Shown piece by piece: positions 52,055 to 61,316 of a stretch of DNA of 64,000 nt. Position 1 is the first letter of the stretch. Every line of letters begins with the position of its first letter. The notes under the pieces were generated by a model. The model saw only the letters and a list, made by a program, of their open reading frames with translations. It was not told the DNA's origin and made no database searches. This DNA is from Fodinibius halophilus (GTDB taxonomy: Bacteria > Bacteroidota > Rhodothermia > Balneolales > Balneolaceae): positions 62,001 to 126,000 of the forward strand of contig NZ_JAALLS010000012.1 in the NCBI RefSeq assembly GCF_011059105.1, read 5' to 3'. The position numbers were made by a program, and so were the translations under genes.

Positions 52055-53422
52055 TTATTTATTTCGTTTAAAGAGATAAGTGCCGCCAGCTTGTTTTAAC
52101 ATAAACTGCTGATACTTGCCATTACTTAAAGAATCAAACTCCATTTTAACTCCTGCTGGCTCGAAGCGAAAATCTGTTTTACTGCCGGCTGTTAACGGGA
52201 ATGCTCCTTGGCCTGTTGCCTGAGCTTTTAATGTCCCCTTATCGGTAAATATTTTAATATCCATCGGCAGCTGGCCGGATTCATAATTTCCGGCATATTT
52301 TTTCATCTGCTTCTCGCTCAACGTAATCGTCTTCTTATCAAAAGATGGAATTTCAAATGGCCTGTTAAAATAGATACTCAAGGTTCCCAGCAGAATATCA
52401 TTCATACTGTAATTTAACGCATTAGTTGTTACAGCCAGTGCTACATCTTCGCCGGGAAAGTATGAGAGATTTGACTTAAAACCATCTATCCCACCACCGT
52501 GCCCATAGGCAAAAGTGTTATAAAAAGGAATCTTCATTAATCCCATTCCCATGCCCTGCTTGGTATTCGTCATCTTGTCAAGAGATTCCTCGGAAACAAC
52601 TTTTCCTTTAAATAATGCTCGAATAAAGTCTGTCAGGTCACCGGGTGTTGATACAATGGCACCTGCTCCACCCGGAATACTCATATCTGTTTCGGGAGCT
52701 TTTGTCCACCCTTCTTGTGATGGCCTGAAGGAATAAGCTTCATTTTTATCGGAAGAAATACTTCCACCGTAATAGGTATGCTCCAACTCTAGCGGCTCTG
52801 TAATCCGCTTTTCTAACTGATCAGCATACGATTGCCCGGTAATATCCTCAATAATAAAGCCGAGAAGCACATAATTAGTATTGCTGTAGCTTGTTTGTTG
52901 TCCGGGCGAAAATTGCGGTTCGTCATTACGAAACAGTTCCAATAACTGATCTTTGGAACGCTGCTCCGTCATCCAGTCGGAATAATCTGAAGCATTCGTA
53001 AAATTATACAGTCCCGCCCGGTGAGCTAATAGATGTTCAATAGTAATACTATCGGCTTGCGGAATTTCCGGATAAAAATCAGCCAATGAGGTATTCAATA
53101 ACAGCTTGTCCTCTTCAATGAGTTGAAATATCATAGCTGCTGTAAATGTCTTGGTTACAGAACCGATACGATACTTCGTATGATGTCCGGCTTCTTTTTT
53201 CTGATCCTCATCGACGTAGCCCATCGTTTTCTGGTACGCCTCACTACCGGCAGAATCGATAGCGACTGAACCCATAATTTTATCTTTCTCTGCCAGCTTA
53301 TTGAAATAGGTATCTAACTTATCCTGATCAAAGCTGGATGCAGATTGTGCATATAGCGCAGGCTGCAATAAAAGTGACAACAATACTACTGCCAGTGATA
53401 CTCTCAATCGTGATTTCGTCAT
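52055..53422 (-). CDS. Serine hydrolase of the beta-lactamase / penicillin-binding-protein family (class C-like)
   Basis: 455 residues with a signal peptide (1-25, LYAQS). Catalytic SxxK is SVTK (Ser88, Lys91), YxN is YSN in TSYSNTNYVLLG, and the third box is HGGG in YGHGGGIDGF. The C-terminal ~110 residues form a lipocalin-like extension (MKKYAGNYESG). These exported hydrolases act on peptides or esters; resistance activity is not implied. Confidence 0.88.
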   Translation of the reverse strand: MTKSRLRVSLAVVLLSLLLQPALYAQSASSFDQDKLDTYFNKLAEKDKIMGSVAIDSAGSEAYQKTMGYVDEDQKKEAGHHTKYRIGSVTKTFTAAMIFQLIEEDKLLLNTSLADFYPEIPQADSITIEHLLAHRAGLYNFTNASDYSDWMTEQRSKDQLLELFRNDEPQFSPGQQTSYSNTNYVLLGFIIEDITGQSYADQLEKRITEPLELEHTYYGGSISSDKNEAYSFRPSQEGWTKAPETDMSIPGGAGAIVSTPGDLTDFIRALFKGKVVSEESLDKMTNTKQGMGMGLMKIPFYNTFAYGHGGGIDGFKSNLSYFPGEDVALAVTTNALNYSMNDILLGTLSIYFNRPFEIPSFDKKTITLSEKQMKKYAGNYESGQLPMDIKIFTDKGTLKAQATGQGAFPLTAGSKTDFRFEPAGVKMEFDSLSNGKYQQFMLKQAGGTYLFKRNK

Positions 53423-53604
53423 AATTTTGCCCTAATTTATATTTTCGTTCAAGCCCCGCTTACGAATGTAAGGCATCAGGTGTTACACTTCATTATCCCG
53501 CCATCTAAATACTTGACCTTAGCTATCAGTCTGCTAACTTATGGGGGTCTTGAGTACAATATTTTCAGTCTTTTTAATGTGAACAGTTAAGATCATGTTT
53601 AAAA

Positions 53605-54381
53605 ATGATGTATGAAAATGTAGATACCCAGAATTGCCATCCCCCCGGCACCTTTTGCCGCCAACTTCCACACCCTTCCGGTGATGATCGAACTATTGAA
53701 AAGGCGGTTATAATGGAGCACCGCTTTGCATTTTTCTACTGGCTAAAATGGACCAACAGCCTCCGTGACAATGGTTTACTTACCCAATCGCCCCCCACAC
53801 TGGTAACCATCGACTGGCATCGCGACTTGGCCCCCACCCCTGATGATCAAAAAAAGCGGTTGTTAGAGCTGGATCAATCCAATCTTTCTGATGTTTCGAA
53901 CTATGTGTGGGCTCAGTTCGATCAAACGAACGACGGACATATCTTGTGTGCAACCTGGCTGAACCTTGTGGGAGATGTTATACTTCTCAAAAACTCAGCA
54001 GAAGATATGCACGATGTAGTTACCGACCACGATGGCAACAAGCACCATATACATGAATTTCGCTCTTTCGACCGATTCCAGGAATTTATGCTGGAACGCG
54101 ACGATAAGAATATCTTTTTCGATGTCGATCTTGATTATTTTATTCACGGAAAGGGCAAACGCTATTATTCCGAAGATTTTAAACGCTATTCTGATAAAGA
54201 AATAACACAGGTCATAGATCCGAAGTTGCCTATCTTTCAGCATATTTTTCCCAAGATCGACGGTATCACACTAGCCCAAGAACCCGGCTATTGTGGGGGA
54301 ATCGTCAACTCTTGTAAAATCATGGAAGTTATTCACAGTCAACTCTTTGGTGATGAAAATAATTGGCGACATCTCTTATAA
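53605..54381 (+). CDS. UPF0489-family protein
   Basis: 258 residues, cytoplasmic. Contains TLVTIDWHRDLAPTPDD and NIFFDVDLDYFIHG, the patterns of UPF0489, plus GITLAQEPGYCGGIVNS. The two acidic/His blocks (DWHRD and DVDLDYF) look like a metal site of an arginase-like fold; function has not been established. The start could be either of two adjacent ATG codons (53605 or 53608). It precedes the DUF3095 gene by 98 bases on the same strand. Confidence 0.75.
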   Translation: MMYENVDTQNCHPPGTFCRQLPHPSGDDRTIEKAVIMEHRFAFFYWLKWTNSLRDNGLLTQSPPTLVTIDWHRDLAPTPDDQKKRLLELDQSNLSDVSNYVWAQFDQTNDGHILCATWLNLVGDVILLKNSAEDMHDVVTDHDGNKHHIHEFRSFDRFQEFMLERDDKNIFFDVDLDYFIHGKGKRYYSEDFKRYSDKEITQVIDPKLPIFQHIFPKIDGITLAQEPGYCGGIVNSCKIMEVIHSQLFGDENNWRHLL

Positions 54382-54479
54382 CACTCTTATTGAATTAATC
54401 ACATGTGATATTAGTTTCAATAGCGAACACCCCTAGTAGAATTTAAGCCCATAACTATCATGCTACCAACTAATAATTG

Positions 54480-55667
54480 ATGGCAAAAAGCGACTCCTCT
54501 AACTTTTATTCTGGCCTGCCGTTCATTGAAGATTTTTTTAATGCTTCTGATGACAATAATTATCATTCCCTACCATCTGACTGGCATGTCGCTGTTACCG
54601 ATATCGTAAATTCCACGGCTGCTATAAATGATGATCGTTACAAGACCGTAAATATACTTGGAGCTTCTCCTATTGTTGGCATCCTCAACATTACGGACCG
54701 CAACAGTATCCCGTATGTCTTTGGAGGAGATGGATCTTCTTTTTGTATTCCGCCGGAACTCTATGAAGATGCTCGCTCAGTACTCGCAGCCAGTCGCCAA
54801 ATTGGGAAAGAAGAATATGGGTTGGATATTCGGGCTGCAATCATTCCTATTTCGCACCTCAATGAAAAAGGATATGAGGTGAATGTTGCCCGATACCGTG
54901 CCTCAGAACACTATATCCAGGGCATCTTTTCGGGAGGTGGTCTCAGCTACGCAGAAGAGTTACTAAAGAAGCCCGGCCTGGATGAATATCGTATTGAAGC
55001 ATCTTCGGGTGGTGAAGAGGTGGATTTCACCGGACTGGAGTGTCGTTGGCAAGAAGTGAAACAACCAAATAAAGAAGTTATAACCCTGCTTGTTAAAAAC
55101 AGACCCGGGATTTCATCACCCGAAAAAGTATACCAGGAGGTGCTCCATAAAATGCGTGAAATTTTTGGATTTGATGATAAAACAAATCCTATTGCCCCTT
55201 CACAGTTACATATGAATATGTCTGTCTCTGAGCTTATGGGAGAAGTTAAATTGCGAACTTTTGGCCAACACTGGATTCAACAGCTTTTATACATAGTAAA
55301 GGCGCAACTCCAGATTCTTATTGGAAAGGTATTGATGGCCTTTAATTACGAGACCTCTGCAACAGACTGGGGACAGTACAAAACAGATATGGCTCTGAAC
55401 TCCGACCATCGCAAATTTGATGATATGCTACGTGTAGTCATCAGTGGAAGCCCCAAACAACGGAAACAACTGCAAGCCTACTTGCAACAACAGTATGATC
55501 AGGAAAAGCTGGCGTACGGTATGCATATCACTGATGCCGCCATGATTACCTGTATGGTGTTTCAGTACCAAAACGAACACGTTCATTTTGTAGATGGGAA
55601 AGATGGGGGATATGTCACGGCCTCAAAAGAATTAAAAAAACGTCTAAGAAAACTAAAAAAGGGATAG
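54480..55667 (+). CDS. DUF3095 protein (nucleotidyl-cyclase-like)
   Basis: 395 residues from ATG 54480. N-terminal half: WHVAVTDIVNSTAAIND and PYVFGGDGSSFCIPP, which resemble the two metal-binding Asp segments of class III nucleotidyl cyclases and GGDEF proteins (D..NST and GGDG). C-terminal half contains QRKQLQAYLQQQYDQEKLAYGMHITDAAMITC (key YGMHITDAAMITC). DUF3095 is described as adenylyl-cyclase related, but product and signal are unknown. No transmembrane helix. Confidence 0.75.
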   Translation: MAKSDSSNFYSGLPFIEDFFNASDDNNYHSLPSDWHVAVTDIVNSTAAINDDRYKTVNILGASPIVGILNITDRNSIPYVFGGDGSSFCIPPELYEDARSVLAASRQIGKEEYGLDIRAAIIPISHLNEKGYEVNVARYRASEHYIQGIFSGGGLSYAEELLKKPGLDEYRIEASSGGEEVDFTGLECRWQEVKQPNKEVITLLVKNRPGISSPEKVYQEVLHKMREIFGFDDKTNPIAPSQLHMNMSVSELMGEVKLRTFGQHWIQQLLYIVKAQLQILIGKVLMAFNYETSATDWGQYKTDMALNSDHRKFDDMLRVVISGSPKQRKQLQAYLQQQYDQEKLAYGMHITDAAMITCMVFQYQNEHVHFVDGKDGGYVTASKELKKRLRKLKKG

Positions 55668-55672
55668 TCAGT

Positions 55673-56224
55673 TTACATTTCTTCTATATACTCGGTCAAA
55701 ACTTGTTTAGTAAGCCAAATATCAGGCTCACTTTCCGACTGGTAGAACTTAATACCATTCTTTGCCATTTTTTGTGATAAAACTTCTAGAATTACGGGCA
55801 TTCCATGCCGCGCCCCTACCTGTTTGGCGTCATCCTTCTGGGCAGAAAGGTGCACAAAGTTTCGACTACCGGAATGCAATCCCTCTTCAAGAATTGATTG
55901 TACATTCTTTTGTGCTGTCCCATGGTAAAGCACTTCGGGCGGCTGCTTGGGGTGCAGTTGTAGATCTACGTCAATAGAATGCCCATAGCCGGCTCGAATA
56001 TATTGTCCGTCTTCACTTATTATAAACCGTTGTTTATTGCTGTGCTCAATAACCTTTGTGATCTTCTTTCTGCTCAACAATCTTCCATCGGCTTCGGCTT
56101 TTGTTATTAACTCATTTATTGCAACCCATCCATTTTTATCTATCTCAACACCGATAGACTCGGGATGATGTCGTAGCACATAACTCAAAAACTTACTCAA
56201 TGATACTAAATCAACCATCATCAT
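55673..56224 (-). CDS. kptA: RNA 2'-phosphotransferase (Tpt1/KptA)
   Basis: 183 residues from ATG 56224; a TTG at 56239 is possible but less likely. N-terminal winged helix SKFLSYVLRHHPESIG, then the ADP-ribosyltransferase-like core with IRAGYGHSID, VLYHGTAQKNVQSILEEGL (key YHGT) and NFVHLS. The RHH, GHS and YHGT motifs of Tpt1 are all present. It removes a 2'-phosphate from RNA using NAD+. No RNA ligase leaving such a phosphate was found in this window. Confidence 0.9.
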   Translation of the reverse strand: MMMVDLVSLSKFLSYVLRHHPESIGVEIDKNGWVAINELITKAEADGRLLSRKKITKVIEHSNKQRFIISEDGQYIRAGYGHSIDVDLQLHPKQPPEVLYHGTAQKNVQSILEEGLHSGSRNFVHLSAQKDDAKQVGARHGMPVILEVLSQKMAKNGIKFYQSESEPDIWLTKQVLTEYIEEM

Positions 56225-56328
56225 ATTTTTTGCTTGCAAATAATGAACCCTATTTACATTAAGTATATGAATTAGTATATAGATATAGGTTACAATACGA
56301 AAAAAGCAACAAGGGATTTGGATATATT

Positions 56329-56811
56329 ATGAGTGAACATTCTCTTACCTCCCGTTCTAAATTTGGTCTTCTTTTTCTATTTGCCTTTATCGGATCTCCG
56401 ATACTATATGCTTCTTACTTGAACTTTCAGATCGATGAAACCATGATAGGAGCTATGCTCATCGTGCTCTTTGTCTGTTGGGCGCTGGTAATTCTTTTGC
56501 TCACGGGCTTTAAAATAAAAATATCAGATACTGCTATCGAAAGAGAAGGCCTTATTGAACCCAGCGTTATAGAATATTCTGATGTTGAAGCTATTCACTT
56601 TGGCTCTACCTGGTCCGACTTCCACTTAGAAGCAGGGGATACCAAGCTTTTTATTTCAGAAGGTTTTGAAAACCAAGAAGATATTATCCAAAATGTTGTA
56701 AGTAAGATTCGCTCTGTAAAATCTTTTGATAGTATAGAGTGTACAGGAACATCCGAGGAAATTGAAAAATTTACTGACGCCCATAGCACCGGTAATCATA
56801 CCGATAAATAA
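56329..56811 (+). CDS. Two-helix membrane protein with PH-like domain, function unknown
   Basis: 160 residues: two helices (about 12-30 and 38-62) followed by a beta-rich cytoplasmic part (KIKISDTAIEREGLIEPSVIEYSDVEAIHFG) that resembles bacterial PH-like membrane proteins; key words are IERE and IEYSDVEAIHFG. The tail is polar. No operon partner. The call is tentative. Confidence 0.55.
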   Translation: MSEHSLTSRSKFGLLFLFAFIGSPILYASYLNFQIDETMIGAMLIVLFVCWALVILLLTGFKIKISDTAIEREGLIEPSVIEYSDVEAIHFGSTWSDFHLEAGDTKLFISEGFENQEDIIQNVVSKIRSVKSFDSIECTGTSEEIEKFTDAHSTGNHTDK

Positions 56812-56812
56812 A

Positions 56813-56852
56813 ATAACCCGCTAACATTGGCGAACCAACATCAGCGGGTTAT
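56813..56852. terminator. Bidirectional terminator between convergent genes
   Basis: A 10-bp perfect stem (ATAACCCGCT with AGCGGGTTAT) enclosing an inner TTGG-cgaa-CCAA hairpin. It lies between two convergent genes and probably serves both, although T-runs are short. Confidence 0.75.
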
Positions 56853-56880
56853 ATAATTGGCGAAGTTCTATCTCAGGAAC

Positions 56881-58917
56881 TTATTTCTCGGCCTTCACTT
56901 TTACTGCCGGTCGTTGCTGCTCGTCCCCTTTTAAATACTCATTAAACCAGCGCATCATTCTGATGTTATAATCAAAGCGAGCAGTAGCTTTTGCATTTCC
57001 ATGCCCTTCTCCGGGGTAAAGGACTAACCGAACGGGGGTATCGGTACGCGTTTTGATATGCCGATACAACTCATAAGACTGGCCGGGATCTACACGTGTG
57101 TCTTGCTTACCTGCCATTATGAGTAACGGGGTGTTTGCCTGTCCCGCATGATAGATGGGGCTGCGCTCTAAAAACGACTGATAATCATCCCAAATACGCT
57201 CGCGGGCGTGTACTAAAAACAACTCTTCAGGGATATCACTGGTTCCCCATTTTGAGATATTATTACTGATACCCACAAACATAACACCGGCCGCAAAACG
57301 ATCAGTGTAGCGGGTAGACATCCAACCCGTAGCATAACCGCCATACGAGCCGCCGGTAACACCCACTTTAGCAGAATCTATTAATCCCACTTCAATAAGT
57401 TCATCAACACCGGCTACGATATCATCAAATTCGGCTCCTGCCATATCTGCCTGGCTGCTTTTGGCAAATGCTTCACCGCGCCCGGTACTTCCTCTGTAAT
57501 TGGGATAAAAGACAAAGTAACCCTGAGCCGCTCCTACCTGCCCGGGGTCAGAATAGCCCGTAACCCAACCATTATCGTAATGTGCTTCAGGTCCCCCGTG
57601 TACCGAAGTAATCATTGGGTATCGTTTTCCCTCTTCAAAATCCAAGGGATACACAAGAATTCCCTGGAGTTCAGTTCCGTCTTCAGCTTTCCAGCTTACC
57701 ACTTTTTGTTCCCCGAACTTTTTATTCTCAAGCCAGGGATTACTATTGGTTATACGTTTAAGATCTCCATCATTAAGTTGAAATAACTCCGAGGGATGGG
57801 TAGCAGTGCTCGCTGTAACAATGGTACTCCCGTCCGAAGTTCGATCAAAAGAACCAATACTGGGACCGTCACTGTCAACAATGGTGGTCATCTCGGTTCC
57901 ATCAGTGTTGATACGCCCGTAGGTAGACCAAACACCCTTGCTCGTTAAATAGTAAATGGTGTCGTTTCCGGCCCATGCAAACTGCTCAAACTTTTGCTTC
58001 AGTTGTGGTTGCAGCTGGGTAGTTTCTCCACTTTCAGCAGAAATTACAAACAGGCGTCCTGCTGTAGGATCATGAATATCTGCTGCTGCAATCATAGCAA
58101 GCTTAGACCCATCAGGACTCCAACTAATATCTCCGAGTTTCCCTTCATGGTCTACCTCTGTAATAATTTCTTTACCATGATGTGCGGTAATCTTCACCTG
58201 TTGATGCATATAATAATCATCCACCAATGGCGTAGGAGCTACTGCAATAGCTAACCTTTTCCCCTCTGGGCTCCAATGCATTTGGTAAACAGAACCCTCA
58301 ACTTGTAGCTGGTGAGGCTTATGACCTTCTTTGGCCAGGTTTGTGACAAATCCACGTCGCTGCTTTAGGTTTTCTTCATAAACTTCAGGTTCATAAGGCA
58401 GTGAAGATTCGGCAAACGCATTGGTATCAGCAGCCATAAAAGCAAGGTGATCACCATCCGAAGCCCAAGAATAGTCGGCAATAGCGGTTTTAAACGAAAA
58501 GATCTTTTGTGCTTCTCCGCCATTCATTGAAATCTCGTAAAGTGAAGTCGTTTCATCAGAAGACCGATGTCCCAAAAATGTAATAGTTCCGTGATTTGGG
58601 CGAAATGCGATATTACTCACACTCATGGTTGTGACATACGGCAAGGAATTACCGCTAGCCAAATCTGCTAAATACAGATGATAGCTCGCCGGCTTATTCT
58701 CTTTATGCGGATCTGCCTGCACGCGAAGTGTGTAAGCAGCTTTATCGCCGGATGGAGCAATCGCAATATCCGAAACCTGTTCTATATTAGCCACATCTTC
58801 AGGAGTAAGCACATCAGTTGAAGATTGTGCTCGTATGGCGGCCGGCCATAACAATACAATTGATACCAAAATTAATAACGAGTAGTTTGTTCGTGTTGAA
58901 ATCATACCTGTTCCCAT
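56881..58917 (-). CDS. S9-family serine peptidase (acylaminoacyl-peptidase/DPP-like), exported
   Basis: 678 residues. Signal peptide (1-~30, AAIRAQSS); a second ATG at 58905 is also possible. N-terminal beta-propeller with repeated SPDG/SWSPDG..LA blades (about 50-400) and a C-terminal alpha/beta hydrolase: Ser524 in GGSYGGYA, Asp in GKQDTRVD and His639 in GEGHGN. It cleaves dipeptides or N-acyl residues from short peptides in the periplasm. Single gene; a terminator lies downstream. Confidence 0.9.
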   Translation of the reverse strand: MGTGMISTRTNYSLLILVSIVLLWPAAIRAQSSTDVLTPEDVANIEQVSDIAIAPSGDKAAYTLRVQADPHKENKPASYHLYLADLASGNSLPYVTTMSVSNIAFRPNHGTITFLGHRSSDETTSLYEISMNGGEAQKIFSFKTAIADYSWASDGDHLAFMAADTNAFAESSLPYEPEVYEENLKQRRGFVTNLAKEGHKPHQLQVEGSVYQMHWSPEGKRLAIAVAPTPLVDDYYMHQQVKITAHHGKEIITEVDHEGKLGDISWSPDGSKLAMIAAADIHDPTAGRLFVISAESGETTQLQPQLKQKFEQFAWAGNDTIYYLTSKGVWSTYGRINTDGTEMTTIVDSDGPSIGSFDRTSDGSTIVTASTATHPSELFQLNDGDLKRITNSNPWLENKKFGEQKVVSWKAEDGTELQGILVYPLDFEEGKRYPMITSVHGGPEAHYDNGWVTGYSDPGQVGAAQGYFVFYPNYRGSTGRGEAFAKSSQADMAGAEFDDIVAGVDELIEVGLIDSAKVGVTGGSYGGYATGWMSTRYTDRFAAGVMFVGISNNISKWGTSDIPEELFLVHARERIWDDYQSFLERSPIYHAGQANTPLLIMAGKQDTRVDPGQSYELYRHIKTRTDTPVRLVLYPGEGHGNAKATARFDYNIRMMRWFNEYLKGDEQQRPAVKVKAEK

Positions 58918-59158
58918 TTGTTCACAGTTATATAGTTTAGCAAATTCTTTTGATAGCGTCTTTCTGGTCCCACGGTATTACATACTAATACCTATTCGGA
59001 CTATCTTGTCTTATTTGTGGAAGGTATAAAAAGTATTCATCCCAATCTATATATAAATTTGGAATAGAAGTTGGACCCCACCGGTCTTAATACTGTATCT
59101 TTAGTGATAATTTTTTTGTAAGCTACCACAGAATAATTGGCAATCTGAACTTTTTATA

Positions 59159-59779
59159 TTGGCTAACCAACACGATATTATTTTTCAGCATGTCTCTTTT
59201 TCTTTTGGGGATGAAATAGTGCTTAATAACCTGTCTTTTAACATAAAAACAGGTTGTCACACCCTGATAAAAGGAGAGTCCGGCTCGGGTAAGAGTACTA
59301 TCCTTAAACTATTGCTGGGCTTTTACCATCCTGATGAAGGTCGTATTAGATGGAAGGACAACACCATACATCCCCAGGAAATACGAAAGCAAACAGCGTG
59401 GCTTCCACAAGATTTAGACCTGGGCAGCCACAGCGTATCCAAGGTGATGGAAAAACCATTTGAGTTTAGCTGCAACCAAAAAAAGGCTACAACTGAGCAT
59501 CAGAAAATTGAAATACTGAACCAACTGGGACTGCCCAAGAATATTCTGGACAAACCCTTTCGGACCCTTTCTACAGGACAGCGGCAGCGGGTGGGAATTG
59601 CTATCTGTTACTTGCTTGATAAACCTATCCTCTTACTGGACGAACCCACCTCGGCCCTTGATAGCAAATCAAAACGGCACATTGCAAACTTATTACTTTC
59701 CAACAAGGCTAAAACCATCATATCAACTTCACATGACCCTTCTTGGGTTAAAAAAGCAGATTATATCATAGAAATATAA
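59159..59779 (+). CDS. fetA: ABC transporter ATPase, FetA-like
   Basis: 206 residues, TTG start (no ATG nearby). Walker A GESGSGKST, signature LSTGQRQRVGIA, Walker B LLLDEPTSALD and switch STSHD. It resembles FetA/YbbL, the ATPase of the FetAB iron exporter, and is followed 4 bases later by the matching FetB-like permease. It exports excess iron and protects against oxidative stress. Confidence 0.85.
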   Translation: MANQHDIIFQHVSFSFGDEIVLNNLSFNIKTGCHTLIKGESGSGKSTILKLLLGFYHPDEGRIRWKDNTIHPQEIRKQTAWLPQDLDLGSHSVSKVMEKPFEFSCNQKKATTEHQKIEILNQLGLPKNILDKPFRTLSTGQRQRVGIAICYLLDKPILLLDEPTSALDSKSKRHIANLLLSNKAKTIISTSHDPSWVKKADYIIEI

Positions 59780-59783
59780 CGTT

Positions 59784-60575
59784 ATGGAGATTATAGATCT
59801 CAGCTGGCTACAAATTGGAATGGGATTCATCATCCTGCTATTGCCGGCCTACATCCTCTGGAAATATAATACCGGCCTGAATAAAAAGCTGCTTACTGCC
59901 TGCCTGCGAATGGTCTTGCAACTGCTATTTGTGGGATATTACCTGGAGTATCTTTTTGAGTACGATAATCCCTGGGTCAATTCTGCTTGGATCCTCATCA
60001 TGGTTCTGGTAGCAGACTTTGCTACTATTGACCGCAGTGATCTAAAACGAAAAGCCTCTACTTTGATACCCATATTCGGGGCAACGCTATTAGGAATCAT
60101 TGTAATTGATCTTTTTTTCCTGGAGGTAGTGATACAGTTACCTAAACTTTTAGCAGCCCAATATACCATCCCCATAACCGGTATGGTGCTGGGCAACTGT
60201 CTGCGCAGTAATGTTATAGGGATTAATGCCTTTTACTACAAATTGGCTGACCATCGCGAACGCTACCAGTTTTACCTGGCCTGTGGCGCCTCCCGAACAG
60301 AAGCGTTACAACCATTTATCAGCGAGGCCCTGCAAAAATCAGCAAACCCGACTTTGGCATCGATGGCTACCATAGGGCTGGTTTCGCTCCCCGGTATGAT
60401 GACAGGGCAGATCCTCAGCGGAAGCTCGCCCCTTATTGCCATCAAATACCAAATTATGATTATGGTCGCAATTTTTTCAGGAACAGTACTTTCGGTCTTT
60501 CTGGGAATTCTGTTTACCAACCAAATGACCTTTAAGGATACCGATATGCTGGATGAGTCGATTTTAAAAAACTAG
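59784..60575 (+). CDS. fetB: Iron-export ABC permease, FetB-like (UPF0014)
   Basis: 263 residues with about six to seven helices. UPF0014 signatures: TIPITGMVLGNCLRSNVIGINAFY (key GMVLGNCLRSNVIG), ACGASRTEALQPFISEAL and GLVSLPGMMTGQILSGSSPLIAIKYQIMIM (key LPGMMTGQILSG). It forms the membrane channel of the FetAB exporter. It precedes a two-component system by 58 bases. Confidence 0.88.
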   Translation: MEIIDLSWLQIGMGFIILLLPAYILWKYNTGLNKKLLTACLRMVLQLLFVGYYLEYLFEYDNPWVNSAWILIMVLVADFATIDRSDLKRKASTLIPIFGATLLGIIVIDLFFLEVVIQLPKLLAAQYTIPITGMVLGNCLRSNVIGINAFYYKLADHRERYQFYLACGASRTEALQPFISEALQKSANPTLASMATIGLVSLPGMMTGQILSGSSPLIAIKYQIMIMVAIFSGTVLSVFLGILFTNQMTFKDTDMLDESILKN

Positions 60576-60593
60576 CCCCTTCTTATAGGTTGT

Positions 60594-60611
60594 CTTCAGT
60601 TTTACTTCAAA
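60594..60611 (+). promoter_or_regulatory. Two CTTCA direct repeats 11 bp apart before the response regulator gene
   Basis: CTTCAGTTTTACTTCAAA: CTTCA at 60594 and 60605, i.e. an 11-bp period, 23-36 bases before the start codon. OmpR-family regulators bind tandem half sites at 10-11 bp spacing. The same repeat occurs before the gene at 62692. Confidence 0.5.
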
Positions 60612-60633
60612 ATCATTTGCTATATTTTGATTT

Positions 60634-61311
60634 ATGAAGTTACTCATTGTTGAAGACAACCAGGATTTACTGCAGAATATACAGACCTATCTTAAAAAGG
60701 AAGGGTACATCTGTGAATCCGCCAAAGACTATGAGCAGGCCTTTCACAAAGTAATGTCTTACACCTACGATGTTGTGCTTATTGATATTATGATTCCCGG
60801 TGGTTCGGGCTTGCAGGTACTGCGTAAATTAAAGGCCGTAAATCCTGAAACCGGCACCATCATCATATCTGCCAAAAATGCCCTGGACGACAAAGTGGAA
60901 GGGCTTGAGCTGGGCGCTGATGATTATTTAACAAAGCCTTTTCAGCTGCCCGAACTGCATGCTCGTATTAAAGCGGTCCATCGGCGCCAGCAACATAACG
61001 GTAAAGAACTAATTACTATAAATGAGATAACGATCAATACAAAAAAAATGGAGGTTACCGTAGATGACAATACGGCTGATTTAACACCCAAAGAATATGA
61101 GCTATTGGTCTATTTTTCGGCTAATAAAAATCATGTTCTCTCAAAACAAACCATCGCAGAACACTTGTGGGGCGATTACGTCGATCACCTGGATAATCTT
61201 GATTTTGTTTACCAACACATCAAAAACCTGCGTAAAAAATTAAAAGCTGCAGGAGCAACAGATTACATAGAAAGCGTCTACGGTATTGGTTATAAGTTTA
61301 AAGTCAGGTAA
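60634..61311 (+). CDS. OmpR-family response regulator
   Basis: 225 residues. Receiver domain with Asp51 (VVLIDIMIPGGSG) and Lys101 (YLTKPF), then a winged-helix output domain (about 130-225, LTPKEYELLVYF, GIGYKFKVR). It is the transcription factor of the system; the kinase gene follows 5 bases later. The upstream CTTCA repeats suggest autoregulation. Confidence 0.93.
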   Translation: MKLLIVEDNQDLLQNIQTYLKKEGYICESAKDYEQAFHKVMSYTYDVVLIDIMIPGGSGLQVLRKLKAVNPETGTIIISAKNALDDKVEGLELGADDYLTKPFQLPELHARIKAVHRRQQHNGKELITINEITINTKKMEVTVDDNTADLTPKEYELLVYFSANKNHVLSKQTIAEHLWGDYVDHLDNLDFVYQHIKNLRKKLKAAGATDYIESVYGIGYKFKVR

Positions 61312-61316
61312 CTGTT

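Noticed and set aside
52055-53422. Antibiotic-resistance beta-lactamase
   Set aside because: The motifs are those of the broad serine-hydrolase family, and the C-terminal lipocalin-like extension is typical of peptidases or esterases rather than AmpC.
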